64,000 bases of DNA from Roseiarcus sp963776665 (GTDB lineage Bacteria; Pseudomonadota; Alphaproteobacteria; Rhizobiales; Beijerinckiaceae). Shown piece by piece: positions 1 through 8,709 of the stretch. The notes below the pieces were generated by a model that saw only the letters and a program-made list of their open reading frames with translations, searched no databases and was not told the DNA's origin. Numbering within the stretch: position 1 is the first letter of the stretch; each line of letters begins with the position of its first letter. The position numbers and the translations under genes were made by a program. The stretch covers positions 227,569 through 291,568 of the forward strand of contig CAVZNQ010000023.1 in the NCBI GenBank assembly GCA_963776665.1, given 5' to 3'.

Positions 1-1580
1 CGACCGGCGGCGTCGTCATCGACGCCAAGGCCGCGATCATCGAAACCTACCGCGCCGGCCGCGGCGCCTTCCGTCTGCGCGCGCGGTGGACGAAGGAGGA
101 CGCCGGACGCGGCGGCTGGGTCGCGGTCGTCAGCGAGATTCCCTACGGCGTGCAGAAGTCGCGGCTGATCGAGCAGATCGCCAATCTTCTCAACGAGCGC
201 AAGCTGCCGCTGCTCGCGGACGTTCGCGACGAGTCGACCGAGGACGTGCGGATCGTGCTCGAGCCGCGCACCCGCGCCGTCGAGCCGGAAACGCTGATGG
301 AATCGCTCTTCCGGCTGACCGAGCTCGAAACGCGGATCTCGGTCAACATGAACGTGCTGGTCGACGGCGTGACGCCCAGGGTGGTGTCTCTCGGCGAAGC
401 GCTCAGGCAATGGCTCGACCACCGGCGCGCGGTGCTGTTGCGGCGCTCGCGGCACCGTCTGGCGGCGATCGACAGGCGGCTCGAGCTTCTGGCCGGCATG
501 ATCGTCGTCTTTCTCAATCTCGACGAGGTGATCCGCATCATCCGCGAGGACGAGGAGCCGAAGGAGCGGCTCAAAGCCCGCTTCAGCCTGACCGAGCCGC
601 AGGTCGTCTATATCCTCGATACGCGCCTCAGAAGCCTGCGCCGTCTCGAGGAGATGGCGCTGCGCAAGGAAGAGGACGATCTCGCCAAGGAGAAGGCCTC
701 GATCGAGGCGCTTCTGGCGAGCGAGAGGAAGCAGTGGCAGATGATCGCGGTCGAGATCCGCGACGTCAAAAAGAAATTCGGGCCCGAGACGAAGCTCGGC
801 CGGCGCCGCACGAGTTTCGAAGCCGCGCCCGACGTCGTGGTGGCCGACTTGGCCCAGGCGATGATCGAGCGCGAGCCGCTGACCATCCTCGTCACCCAAA
901 AGGGGTGGATCCGGGCGATGAAGGGCCAGGTCGCCGACCTCACCGGCGCCGCCTTCAAGGGTGACGACGCGCTCAAGACCTCGTTCTTCGCCGAGACGAC
1001 ATCGAAGATCCTGGCGCTGACCAGCGACGGCAAGGTCTTCACTCTCGAGGCCGCCAAACTGCCCGGCGGGCGAGGGCAGGGCGAGCCGATCCGGCTCATG
1101 GCGGACATCGACGAGACCGCCTCGATCGTCGCCGTCTGGGCCTACGCGGCGGGGACAAAGCGTCTCATTGCGTCAAGCGACGGCAACGGATTCATCGTCG
1201 GCGACGACGAGCTTCTGTCGTCGACGCGCAAGGGCAGGGCGGTCCTCAACGTCACCGCGCCCGCGACCGCGGCCTTGATCGCGCCCGCCGCCGGCGACCA
1301 TGTCGCGGTCATCGGGCAGAACCGCAAGCTTCTCGTCTTTCCGCTCTCCCAGCTCAACGAAATGGGCCGCGGCAAGGGGACCCGGCTCCAGCGCTACAAG
1401 GACGGCGGCATTTCCGACGTCAAGACGTTCGCGCTTGCCGACGGCCTGACCTGGCGCGATTCCGCCGGGCGCACCTTCACGGTCGCGAGGACGGAGCTCA
1501 AGGAGTGGATTGGCAATCGCGCCGAAGCCGGCCGCCTGCCGCCCAAGGGGTTTCCGAAGACCAACCGGTTCGAGGGGTAA
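1..1580 (+). CDS. parC: DNA topoisomerase IV subunit A, 3' part
   Basis: Type II topoisomerase A subunit, which with ParE decatenates daughter chromosomes. The open frame enters from the left edge (first full codon at base 3) and runs 525 codons to TAA-type termination at 1580. The visible part covers the end of the breakage-reunion domain (tower/C-gate helices with the sequence IPYGVQK and a long charged coiled coil) and the C-terminal beta-pinwheel with repeated blades (motifs such as GWIRAMKG, GRGQGEP, GRGKGTRL). The catalytic tyrosine region lies left of the window. ParC rather than GyrA is preferred because the blades lack a clear GyrA box and are short; this is inference from family knowledge. 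Incomplete only because of the window edge. Confidence 0.9.
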   Translation, partial: TGGVVIDAKAAIIETYRAGRGAFRLRARWTKEDAGRGGWVAVVSEIPYGVQKSRLIEQIANLLNERKLPLLADVRDESTEDVRIVLEPRTRAVEPETLMESLFRLTELETRISVNMNVLVDGVTPRVVSLGEALRQWLDHRRAVLLRRSRHRLAAIDRRLELLAGMIVVFLNLDEVIRIIREDEEPKERLKARFSLTEPQVVYILDTRLRSLRRLEEMALRKEEDDLAKEKASIEALLASERKQWQMIAVEIRDVKKKFGPETKLGRRRTSFEAAPDVVVADLAQAMIEREPLTILVTQKGWIRAMKGQVADLTGAAFKGDDALKTSFFAETTSKILALTSDGKVFTLEAAKLPGGRGQGEPIRLMADIDETASIVAVWAYAAGTKRLIASSDGNGFIVGDDELLSSTRKGRAVLNVTAPATAALIAPAAGDHVAVIGQNRKLLVFPLSQLNEMGRGKGTRLQRYKDGGISDVKTFALADGLTWRDSAGRTFTVARTELKEWIGNRAEAGRLPPKGFPKTNRFEG

Positions 1581-1775
1581 GCGGCGCTGCGGCGACGCGG
1601 GAAGGCGGCAAAATTGCGCCTTTTCTTAACACAATTCGAGAACCAACACCGAATGCGTCTGGAGTTTATCCGCTCGACCTAGGCGTTCGTTAACACGTAT
1701 GGCGCGATGCTCCCCTCCATGGAAAGGCGAGAAGAAAGGTCTTCGACGCCGCGCGATGCTGAAAGGAACTGCACG

Positions 1776-1937
1776 ATGGCGATTCTTGCTCAATTCATCA
1801 ACAACGACGACGGCGCGACGGCGATCGAATATGCGCTCATGGCCAGCCTGATTGCGCTATTCATCATTGCCGCGGTCCAGAACGTCGGCACGAAAGTGAG
1901 CACGGTCTTCACTGAGGTCGGCGGCGCGTTGAAATAG
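1776..1937 (+). CDS. Flp/Fap-type pilin subunit
   Basis: 53-residue type IVb (Flp) prepilin. A short leader ends in Gly13, followed by ATAIEY with Glu at +5 and Tyr at +6 of the mature protein, then a hydrophobic helix (residues 20-37) and a short tail: the standard Flp layout. The start at 1776 is chosen because a GAAAGGAA ribosome site lies at 1761-1768; an upstream in-frame ATG at 1707 would add an implausible charged extension. It would be processed by a TadV/CpaA-type peptidase and exported by a Tad system. No tad genes are next to it, so it is an orphan pilin here, as often seen in alphaproteobacteria. Confidence 0.88.
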   Translation: MAILAQFINNDDGATAIEYALMASLIALFIIAAVQNVGTKVSTVFTEVGGALK

Positions 1938-1994
1938 AGCGCCGGCGGGGACGTAATTCCGGCGAAAGGGGAAGGCCATCGCTGCCGCCGCGAC

Positions 1995-2125
1995 TCTGGA
2001 TGCCCGCTTTCGCCGGTATGACAACATGCCTTGGGGCGGCCAGGAGGCGAACCTGTCATTCCCGCGAAAGCGGGAATCCATGCCTGCCGCGCGCGAGTCC
2101 GGATACCCGCTTTCGCGGGCATGAT
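1995..2125. repeat. Cluster of three REP-like palindromic units
   Basis: Three ~27-30 bp units at about 1995-2024, 2054-2080 and 2098-2125 share the palindrome core CCCGCGAAAGCGGG (or its complement) flanked by TCAT and TGGA. They alternate in orientation, forming nested hairpins between the pilin gene and the PCMT-like gene. Related units occur at 28257-28334 and 44164-44247, so this is a dispersed family. Confidence 0.8.
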
Positions 2126-2194
2126 TGGACAGAGATCAAATGCGCGGGCGGCGAAAGCGGCGTATGATTTTCCGGGCAGGGGCCTCGGGACGTC

Positions 2195-3028
2195 ATGGCC
2201 GACGAGATCGCGAAACGCCGGCGAGCCTATGCCGCCGAGATCGCGCGCGGCGTCGGCGACCCGAGGGTCGAAGCGGCCTTCGCCGCCACGCCACGGGAAG
2301 ATTTCGCCGGTCCGCCGCCGTGGCGCATCGGCTCGGGCGGCCTTTTCGGCCGGACGACGGTGGACGACCCCGCCTGCCTCTATGACGATGTCCTCGTCGC
2401 CATCGACGCCGGGCGCGGCATCAACAACGGCCAGCCGTCGTTGCATGCGCAGTCGATCGACGCGCTCGCGCTGAAGGAGGGCGAGACGGTCGTCCAGATC
2501 GGCGCCGGCGCCGGCTATTACACCGCGATTCTCGCCCATCTTGTCGGGTCGGCGGGCAAGGTCGTCGCATACGAGATCGACCCCGGCATCGCCGCGCGCG
2601 CCAAGGCCAACCTCGCCCGCTATCCTCAGGTCGAGGTCCGCGCCCGCTCCGGCGTCGAGGACCTGCCCAAGGCCGACGCCATCTACGTCAACGCCGCCGC
2701 CACGCATCCCCTGCGCGCCTGGCTCGACGCGCTTACGGTCGGCGGCAGGCTCCTGTTCCCGCTTCAGGCGGCGCACTCGACCGGCGCGATGCTGCTCATC
2801 ACCCGGCCCGAGAGCGGCGACGCCTGGCCGGCGCGCTTTCTTTCCGCGGTCGTGTTTATCGCCTGCGAAGGCGCGCAGGATCGCGAGATTGCGCGCAAGC
2901 TCGATCAGGCGTTCCGCCGCGGGGGCTCGGGACGGGTGCGCTCCCTCCGCTTCGGCGGGGCGGCGCGCGCGTCCGACTGGCTCAGCGGCGACGGCTGGGC
3001 GCTGTCGACGGAAGGGGCGGGGCAATAG
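2195..3028 (+). CDS. Protein-L-isoaspartate O-methyltransferase-like protein
   Basis: 277-residue SAM-dependent methyltransferase of the PCMT family, which in its classical form repairs isoaspartyl residues. It carries NNGQPSLHAQ (77-86), the counterpart of the PCMT pre-motif, and the SAM-binding glycine loop VVQIGAGAGYYT (99-110), followed by an acidic strand end (YEID) and a later GGRLLFPL strand. Typical Pcm is 210-220 residues. This protein has about 40 extra N-terminal residues and a long C-terminal tail, so substrate may differ from classical Pcm. It stands alone, preceded by REP-like repeats and followed by a long intergenic region. The ATG at 2195 is the first good start. Confidence 0.82.
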   Translation: MADEIAKRRRAYAAEIARGVGDPRVEAAFAATPREDFAGPPPWRIGSGGLFGRTTVDDPACLYDDVLVAIDAGRGINNGQPSLHAQSIDALALKEGETVVQIGAGAGYYTAILAHLVGSAGKVVAYEIDPGIAARAKANLARYPQVEVRARSGVEDLPKADAIYVNAAATHPLRAWLDALTVGGRLLFPLQAAHSTGAMLLITRPESGDAWPARFLSAVVFIACEGAQDREIARKLDQAFRRGGSGRVRSLRFGGAARASDWLSGDGWALSTEGAGQ

Positions 3029-3257
3029 ACCTCGCTCTTATGGCGTTAGCTGTTCTCGGGGAGGAACCGGGGCATGGCCGAATTCGCGGACGGCCCTGAC
3101 GGCAAGGGTTCGACAAACAATCGGTAAACGGGCTGACCAACGGCTGACGCCTCATTCGGCCCAACGAAAATGCAGAAATATCTTTCGGCTTTTCGAAATA
3201 CGTGCTACGTTTCGGATTCTCAAAAAGCCCAGACGGCGGCGGAAAGAAAGAGCGGAC

Positions 3258-3362
3258 ATGGACGCCAATGCAACTCGCCGCCCAGCGGCGCGGCTTTGGG
3301 CCCAAGGCGGGACGCGAAAGCGCCGCGCCGGCTTCAATCAAACTCTCCTGATTATCTCATAA
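3258..3362 (+). CDS. Possible small protein, 34 residues
   Basis: ATG at 3258 with a purine-rich stretch (GGAAAGAAAGAG, 3241-3252) at ribosome-site distance and a TAA at 3360. The product would be basic in its first two thirds (several Arg/Lys) and hydrophobic at its end (TLLIIS). No family recognised. The evidence is only the start context and an open frame too short to be significant alone; it may be chance. Confidence 0.18.
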   Translation: MDANATRRPAARLWAQGGTRKRRAGFNQTLLIIS

Positions 3363-3409
3363 CACATTGAAATGGTCTATAAAATAACCAAGACACCCCC
3401 GCCGCATAG

Positions 3410-3515
3410 GGCTTGGAATTCCTTCCATCGGGGCTTTGATTTCCTTCCATCGGCTTGGCTTTCGTTCCCCCTCCGGTTTTGATTTCCTTCCGGGGATTTT
3501 GCTTTCCTTCTGTCG
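3410..3515. repeat. Five-unit tandem array, GGCTTTGATTTCCTTCC type (locus 1)
   Basis: Five imperfect ~18-23 bp units read on + as variants of GGCTTTGATTTCCTTCCATCG: about 3410-3430, 3431-3452, 3453-3475, 3476-3493 and 3494-3515. The first unit contains GGAATTCC. The array lies 78 bases beyond the erpA stop codon. A matching array in the opposite orientation sits at 17090-17194 and also has a GGATTCC/GGAATTCC-type terminal unit. No protein reading is sustained, because stops occur within units on +. Confidence 0.75.
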
Positions 3516-3593
3516 CGGCCCGCGGGTTTCATCGCAGCGCGCCGCGCCACGACCAAAAAGGCGAAACCGAAATGCTAAATAGCCGCGGGGCCG

Positions 3594-3941
3594 TCAGACC
3601 GAGAAGCTCACCCCGCACCCGCAGGAGGCGACCGCGTTGGGGTTCTTGACCCGGAACGACTGCCCCATCAGGTCGTCGACGAAGTCGAGCTCGGCGCCCT
3701 TCAGCAGCTCGAGCGACACCGGATCGACGAGCAGCGTCGCCCCGTCGCGGGTGACCACGACGTCGTCGTCGGCGCGGCTCCGATCCACGTCAAAGGCGTA
3801 CTGGAAGCCCGAGCAGCCGCCGCCCTTGACCGAGATCCTGAGCGCTGCGCCCGCTTCGCCCTTGAGAATGGCGTTGAGCCGCCGCGCCGCGCTGGCGCTG
3901 ATCGACACGCCCTCGAGGGCGGGAGAAACGGCTTCGTTCAT
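3594..3941 (-). CDS. erpA: Iron-sulfur cluster insertion protein, HesB/IscA/ErpA family
   Basis: 115-residue A-type Fe-S carrier that accepts clusters from the ISC/SUF scaffold and passes them to apoproteins. The three cluster-binding cysteines are all present: Cys43 in GGGCSGFQY and Cys107 and Cys109 in the C-terminal SCGCGVSF. The start at 3941 (MNEAVSPAL) is preferred over an upstream in-frame ATG at 3986, which adds a basic, poorly conserved 15 residues. It is divergent from dgt, with about 100 bp between them, an arrangement seen in other alphaproteobacteria. ErpA versus another A-type paralogue cannot be separated from sequence alone. Confidence 0.88.
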   Translation of the reverse strand: MNEAVSPALEGVSISASAARRLNAILKGEAGAALRISVKGGGCSGFQYAFDVDRSRADDDVVVTRDGATLLVDPVSLELLKGAELDFVDDLMGQSFRVKNPNAVASCGCGVSFSV

Positions 3942-4044
3942 GACCACGGCCCTTAATCGCTTGCGCCGCCACGCGGGCGCCGCCAAGACTCTCCTCCGCT
4001 CAAGATATGGACGCTGAGTGAAGAGCGCAATGTCAAGGGACCCG

Positions 4045-5250
4045 ATGGCGGATCAAGCCAGAGCGGCGGCTCGCGCTCCCTATGCCGCCGATCCGGCCTG
4101 CACGCCGGGGCGCCTGGTCGCCGAGCCGCCCTCGGCGACGCGCACCGAGTTCCAGCGCGACCGCGACCGTATCCTCCATTCGACCGCCTTCCGCCGCCTC
4201 GCCCACAAGACCCAGGTCTTCGTCCATCACGAGGGCGATCATTTCCGCACCCGCCTGACCCATACCATCGAGGTGGCGCAAATCGCGCGTTCGCTGGCTC
4301 GGGCCTTGAGACTCGACGACGACCTCGCCGAAGCGGTCGCGCTCGGCCACGACCTCGGCCACACGCCATTCGGACATACCGGAGAGGATGCGCTCGACGC
4401 CTGCATGGCCGAGCATGGCGGCTTCGATCACAATAGCCACGCGCTCAGGATCGTCACCGAACTCGAACGCCGCTACGCCGCCTTCGACGGTCTCAACCTC
4501 ACCCAGCCGACGCTGGCCGGTCTGGTCAAACACAATGGCCCGCTGCTTGACGCCTCGGGCGCCCCGGCCGAGCGATACCGGGCGCACGGCGTTCCGGCCT
4601 CGATCCTGCGCTACGACGAGCGTCAGTCGCTCGATCTCGCCCGCTACGCCAGCCTCGAGGCGCAGGCCGCCGCGATCGCCGACGACATCGCCTACGACGC
4701 CCACGACATCGACGACGGCCTGCGCGCCGGCCTGTTTGCGATCGCCGAGCTCCGCGCAGCCGTTCCATTCGCCGCCGGACTGCTCGGCGAGATCGACGAT
4801 CTCCATCCGGGCCTCGAGGAGCCGCGCGTCATCCACGAGCTCACCCGGCGCGCGATTACGCGGTTTATCGAGGATGCGATCGGCGAGAGCGCCCGGCGGA
4901 TCGCAGCGGCAAAGGTCGACAGCCCCGAAGCGGTCGCCGCCGCCGGCCAGGCGCTCGTCGGCCATTCGGGCCCGGTCGAAGCGGCCGACCGCGACATCAA
5001 GGCGTTCCTGTTCGCCCGGATGTACCGCCACCCGGAGGTGCGCAGGGTCCGCGATCGGGCGGACGCGATCGTGCGGCGGCTGTTCGCGGCCTATATGGCC
5101 GACCCGTCCGCGATGCCGCCTGACTGGGCCGCCCGGGCAGGGCAGGGCGAGCGAGCGCGGGCGGTCGCCGACTATATCGCCGGCATGACGGACCGGTTCG
5201 CGATCGCCGAGCACGGCCGCCTTTTTGACGGGAACTCCGACTTACGATAG
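4045..5250 (+). CDS. dgt: Deoxyguanosinetriphosphate triphosphohydrolase-like protein (HD domain)
   Basis: 401-residue HD-superfamily dNTP triphosphohydrolase (EC 3.1.5.1 family) that removes tripolyphosphate from dNTPs. Metal-binding HD residues are visible: His73 in RLTHT, His102-Asp103 in ALGHDLGHTPFGH, and a later Asp in DDIAYDAHDIDDG. Length fits the type-II dGTPase-like family common in alphaproteobacteria. I chose ATG 4045 because AAGGGA (4035-4040) precedes it by a good distance; GTG 4018 and ATG 4030 are in frame but lack ribosome sites. It is followed within 40 bp by argS, so the two are probably cotranscribed. Confidence 0.9.
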   Translation: MADQARAAARAPYAADPACTPGRLVAEPPSATRTEFQRDRDRILHSTAFRRLAHKTQVFVHHEGDHFRTRLTHTIEVAQIARSLARALRLDDDLAEAVALGHDLGHTPFGHTGEDALDACMAEHGGFDHNSHALRIVTELERRYAAFDGLNLTQPTLAGLVKHNGPLLDASGAPAERYRAHGVPASILRYDERQSLDLARYASLEAQAAAIADDIAYDAHDIDDGLRAGLFAIAELRAAVPFAAGLLGEIDDLHPGLEEPRVIHELTRRAITRFIEDAIGESARRIAAAKVDSPEAVAAAGQALVGHSGPVEAADRDIKAFLFARMYRHPEVRRVRDRADAIVRRLFAAYMADPSAMPPDWAARAGQGERARAVADYIAGMTDRFAIAEHGRLFDGNSDLR

Positions 5251-5288
5251 AGGCGCGCGCTCCTTAAAGCGCCGAAGTCGTGGAACAG

Positions 5289-7064
5289 ATGAACATTTTC
5301 GCCGACTTCCAGTCGCGCATCGCTCGGCTGCTCGAGAAACGGATCGCGGCCGGGGAACTGCCCCCCGGCCTCGACCTTAGCCGTTTCGTCGTCGAGCCGC
5401 CGCGGGAGTCAGCTCACGGGGATCTCTCGACCAACGCGGCGATGGTCTATGCGCGGGAAGCCAAGGAGGCCGGCTCGAACCCGCGCGCCCTGGCCGCAAG
5501 CCTCGCCTCGGATCTCACGCGCGACGCGGACGTTCTGAGCGCCGAGGCCGCCGGGCCGGGTTTCATCAACATCGTGCTGAAGCCGGAGGTCTACCATCAG
5601 GTTCTGAGAGAGATCCTCACCCAAGGTGTTCGCTTCGGGGCCGGGGCGCCGAGCGCGGAGGGGACGGTCAACGTCGAATATGTGAGCGCCAACCCGACGG
5701 GGCCGATGCACGTCGGCCATGCGCGCGGCGCGGTGTTCGGCGACGCCCTGGCGAGCCTCCTGACCTTCGCCGGCCGCAAGGCCACCCGCGAGTACTATGT
5801 CAACGACGCCGGCGGCCAGGTCGACGTCCTGGCGCGCTCGGCATACCTGCGCTACCGCGAGGCCTTAGGCGAAGACATCGGTTCGATCCCCGAGGGTCTT
5901 TATCCCGGCGACTATCTCAAACCGGTCGGCGAGGAACTGGCGCGGGCGTTCGGCCCGTCGCTCAAGGACGCGCCCGAGGCCGAATGGCTGCCGAAGGCGC
6001 GCCAGCGCGCCATCGACGCGATGATGGCGATGATCCGCGCCGATCTCGCCGCCCTCAACATCGGCCATGAGGTGTTCGCCTCCGAGCGCGCGCTCACCGG
6101 CGCGGACGGCGGCGAGGACCGGGTGCGCGAGGCGATCGATTGGCTGCGCGCGCGCGGCCTGATCTATCAGGGGCGCCTGCCGCCGCCCAAAGGCGGCGCG
6201 GCCGATGACTGGGAGGACCGCGAGCAGACGCTGTTCCGCTCGACCGGCTTCGGCGACGACGTCGATCGGCCGCTGATCAAGTCCGACGGCGCCTACACCT
6301 ATTTTGCCGGCGACATCGCCTATCACAAGACCAAGATCGATCGGGGTTATCGGACCCTGGTCGACGTGTGGGGCGCCGACCACGGCGGCTACGTCAAGCG
6401 CATGCAGGCCGCTGTCGCCGCCCTGTCGGACGGAAGGGTCAGGCTCGAGGTCCGCCTCTGCCAGCTCGTGCGCCTCATGCGCGCCGGCGAGCCGGTCAAG
6501 ATGTCCAAACGTTCCGGCGACTTCGTGACGCTGCGCGAGGTCGTGGACGAGGTTGGCGCCGACGCCGTCCGGTTCATGATGCTCATGCGAAAGAACGACG
6601 CCCCGCTCGATTTCGACCTGTCGAAGGTGATCGAGCGGAGCCAGGACAACCCGGTCTTCTATGTCCAATACGCTCACGCCCGCGCCCACAGCGTGCTGCG
6701 GCAGGGCAAGGCGGTATTTGACGACTTCGATCTGGATTCCGCTTCGCTCAGCCATGCCGACCTTTCGCTCCTGACCGATGAGGGCGAACGGGAGCTGATG
6801 CGAACCATGGCCCAGTACCCTCGCCTCGTGCTCCAGGCCGCCGAGGCGCACGAACCGCACCGGGTGGCTTTCTTCGCTCACGAGCTCGCGACGCGGTTCC
6901 ACGCCCACTGGAACAGAGGCAAGGATGCGCGGGATTTGCGATTCGTTAATGAAAATGATCGAAAATTGACGTATTCGAGACTGTCCTTGGTGGCGGGCGT
7001 CGGCCTTGTTTTGGCCTCCGCCCTGTCAATTTTGGGGGTTAGCGCCCCGGAGGAGATGCGTTAG
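5289..7064 (+). CDS. argS: Arginyl-tRNA synthetase
   Basis: 591-residue class I synthetase charging tRNA-Arg. The HIGH signature appears as HVGH (141-144) after SANPTGPM, and the KMSKS signature as KMSKR (404-407). An N-terminal Arg-tRNA synthetase domain (residues ~1-100) and a C-terminal DALR anticodon-binding helical bundle (YVQYAHARAHSVLR onward) complete the family layout. ATG 5289 (MNIFADF) matches the usual alphaproteobacterial N-terminus; a GTG at 5280 is an in-frame alternative. First gene of the argS-SPOR-nagZ set. Confidence 0.96.
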   Translation: MNIFADFQSRIARLLEKRIAAGELPPGLDLSRFVVEPPRESAHGDLSTNAAMVYAREAKEAGSNPRALAASLASDLTRDADVLSAEAAGPGFINIVLKPEVYHQVLREILTQGVRFGAGAPSAEGTVNVEYVSANPTGPMHVGHARGAVFGDALASLLTFAGRKATREYYVNDAGGQVDVLARSAYLRYREALGEDIGSIPEGLYPGDYLKPVGEELARAFGPSLKDAPEAEWLPKARQRAIDAMMAMIRADLAALNIGHEVFASERALTGADGGEDRVREAIDWLRARGLIYQGRLPPPKGGAADDWEDREQTLFRSTGFGDDVDRPLIKSDGAYTYFAGDIAYHKTKIDRGYRTLVDVWGADHGGYVKRMQAAVAALSDGRVRLEVRLCQLVRLMRAGEPVKMSKRSGDFVTLREVVDEVGADAVRFMMLMRKNDAPLDFDLSKVIERSQDNPVFYVQYAHARAHSVLRQGKAVFDDFDLDSASLSHADLSLLTDEGERELMRTMAQYPRLVLQAAEAHEPHRVAFFAHELATRFHAHWNRGKDARDLRFVNENDRKLTYSRLSLVAGVGLVLASALSILGVSAPEEMR

Positions 7065-7127
7065 CGGATTGTCACAATGGCCGGCCTTCGGGTTTGGGCG
7101 GGATGATCCGCGATGGAAGAGGACCAG

Positions 7128-8663
7128 ATGAACGTTCCCGGGTCGCGTCCAGCCGACGATATCAACCTCGAAGAATTCGAGCGGCGCTTGCGCGCCGCGG
7201 GCGCCCAGCAGGCGAACGTCGAAGATCCGCTCCAGGAACTGGCCCGCCTCGTCGAGTCCTCCTACGCCGGACCGTCGAGTGAGACATCGGCGCGACCGAT
7301 CCCGGAAGTCGACAAGAGAAGCGCGGAATCCGGCCGACCGATCGAGACCGCGGCGCTGAGGCCGGCAATCGACGAGACCGAAGACCTCGTTCCTGGGGCG
7401 TCGGAGGCTGATCGCGCGGCTCGGCAAGATTACGAGTTCGACGCTCCTCGTTCACACGACCCCCAAGAGGCCGTCCCGGCTCCCGAACGGCGATCGGGCC
7501 GGTGGAAGCTCATGGTTTCCGTTCTGGCGATCGCGGGCCTGGCGATGATCGGCGCGGTGTTCGCTCTCAAGGGCCGGGTTCCCGGCCTGCCCAAGGATCC
7601 TCCGTTCATCGCCGCGGCTCAGGGACCGACCAAGGTGCAGCCGCCGAGCGACGAGACGGTTACGGCGTCCAACGACGTCACGGTCTCTGTCCTAAACAGC
7701 AACCCTAAGCCGGGATCCGCCAAAATCGTGGATTCCCAGGAACAGCCGGTTGATTTGAGCGCCCAGGCGTCGCCTGACAAGCCTCTTCAACCGCCGGCCA
7801 ATCCCGCGCCAGCCGCGGACGACGCCAAGCCAACCGCCGGCGCATCGACGGCGACGCCGGTCGCGGGAACCGTCAATACCCCGCTCGTGCCTCTGCCTGC
7901 TGCGCCCGCCCCGGCCGTGACGGCGGAATTCCCCGATCCCAAGCCTGTGCGGACCGTTTCCCTCCGGCCGGATGGAACGCCTATCGCTGCGGCGGCTCCG
8001 TCGGTTCAGGCGGCCGGCGATGGCGCGTCCGTTGAGGCCCCGACAAAAACCCCCGTCGCGCCCGCGACCAAGACGACGAGCGAAGCCGCGCCCGCCGAGG
8101 CCGCAAAACCCTTCGCCGCCGCGTCCGCGCCGAAGGCAATGACCGACGCGGCTGCGGTTGCGGAACCGTCGACTCCCAAGCTTGAATTGCCAACCAAGCT
8201 TTCGCCGAAGTCGTCCGCCCGCGTCGTGGTGGCAAAGACCGACACGACAGCGCCGGACGCGAACGCGCAGACCCCGAGCGAGCCGCCACAAGCCGGCGCA
8301 CAAGCCAAGCCGGCGGAGAAAGCTGCGAAAAAGCCTAAGCCCGAGAAGAACATGGCGGAGGCGACGCCAACAGCGGCCGCGCCGGAGGCGCCGCCCGTCG
8401 ATGCAACTCCGGCGACTGCGTCGGGCGGTTGGGCGGTTCAACTCGCCGCGCCCAGATCTGAGGCGGAAGCAAAGTCCGAAGCCACGCGGCTGACCGGCAA
8501 GTACGGCGCCGACCTCAACGGGTCGTCCATCGGCGTACATAAGGCGGTGGTGAACGGCGAGACGATCTATCGCTTGCGCGTGGTCGGTCTGACCAAGGCG
8601 GACGCCGCCGCGCTCTGCGCTCGGCTGAAAGGCCAGGGCGGCGAGTGCTTCATCGCCAAGTGA
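7128..8663 (+). CDS. SPOR-domain envelope protein
   Basis: About 511 residues: a cytoplasmic N-terminal region with many Glu/Asp, one membrane helix (about residues 126-146, LMVSVLAIAGLAMIGAVF), a long Ala/Pro/Thr/Lys-rich low-complexity linker of roughly 280 residues, and a C-terminal SPOR domain (about 434-511, starting GGWAVQLAAP and ending in KGQGGECFIAK). SPOR domains bind denuded peptidoglycan glycan strands at the division site. Its position between argS and nagZ is a conserved alphaproteobacterial arrangement. ATG 7128 has AGAGGA just upstream; ATG 7113 is the alternative. The linker is unreliable for homology searches. Confidence 0.88.
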   Translation: MNVPGSRPADDINLEEFERRLRAAGAQQANVEDPLQELARLVESSYAGPSSETSARPIPEVDKRSAESGRPIETAALRPAIDETEDLVPGASEADRAARQDYEFDAPRSHDPQEAVPAPERRSGRWKLMVSVLAIAGLAMIGAVFALKGRVPGLPKDPPFIAAAQGPTKVQPPSDETVTASNDVTVSVLNSNPKPGSAKIVDSQEQPVDLSAQASPDKPLQPPANPAPAADDAKPTAGASTATPVAGTVNTPLVPLPAAPAPAVTAEFPDPKPVRTVSLRPDGTPIAAAAPSVQAAGDGASVEAPTKTPVAPATKTTSEAAPAEAAKPFAAASAPKAMTDAAAVAEPSTPKLELPTKLSPKSSARVVVAKTDTTAPDANAQTPSEPPQAGAQAKPAEKAAKKPKPEKNMAEATPTAAAPEAPPVDATPATASGGWAVQLAAPRSEAEAKSEATRLTGKYGADLNGSSIGVHKAVVNGETIYRLRVVGLTKADAAALCARLKGQGGECFIAK

Positions 8664-8709
8664 GCGAAGCGACCCGTAGCATTTTGCCGGCCACGGCGCG
8701 GAGCCCCAC

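Larger units (their letters stand above)
3029..3593. other. Long intergenic region with repeat array
   Basis: 565 bases between the PCMT-like gene and erpA (convergent). The left half shows no recognisable gene. Bases 3170-3400 are less GC-rich than the flanks and include runs such as TAAAATAACC near 3379. A doubtful 34-codon ORF (3258-3362) and a five-unit short repeat array (3410-3515) are listed separately. I see no tRNA or convincing terminator here. Confidence 0.6.

Noticed and set aside
3170..3370. 66-residue ORF upstream of the repeat array
   Set aside because: Arg/Ser-rich, no ribosome site, no domain; looks like chance in non-coding DNA.
3410..3515. CRISPR array
   Set aside because: Units are adjacent, ~21 bp and divergent with no unique spacers, and no cas genes are in the window.
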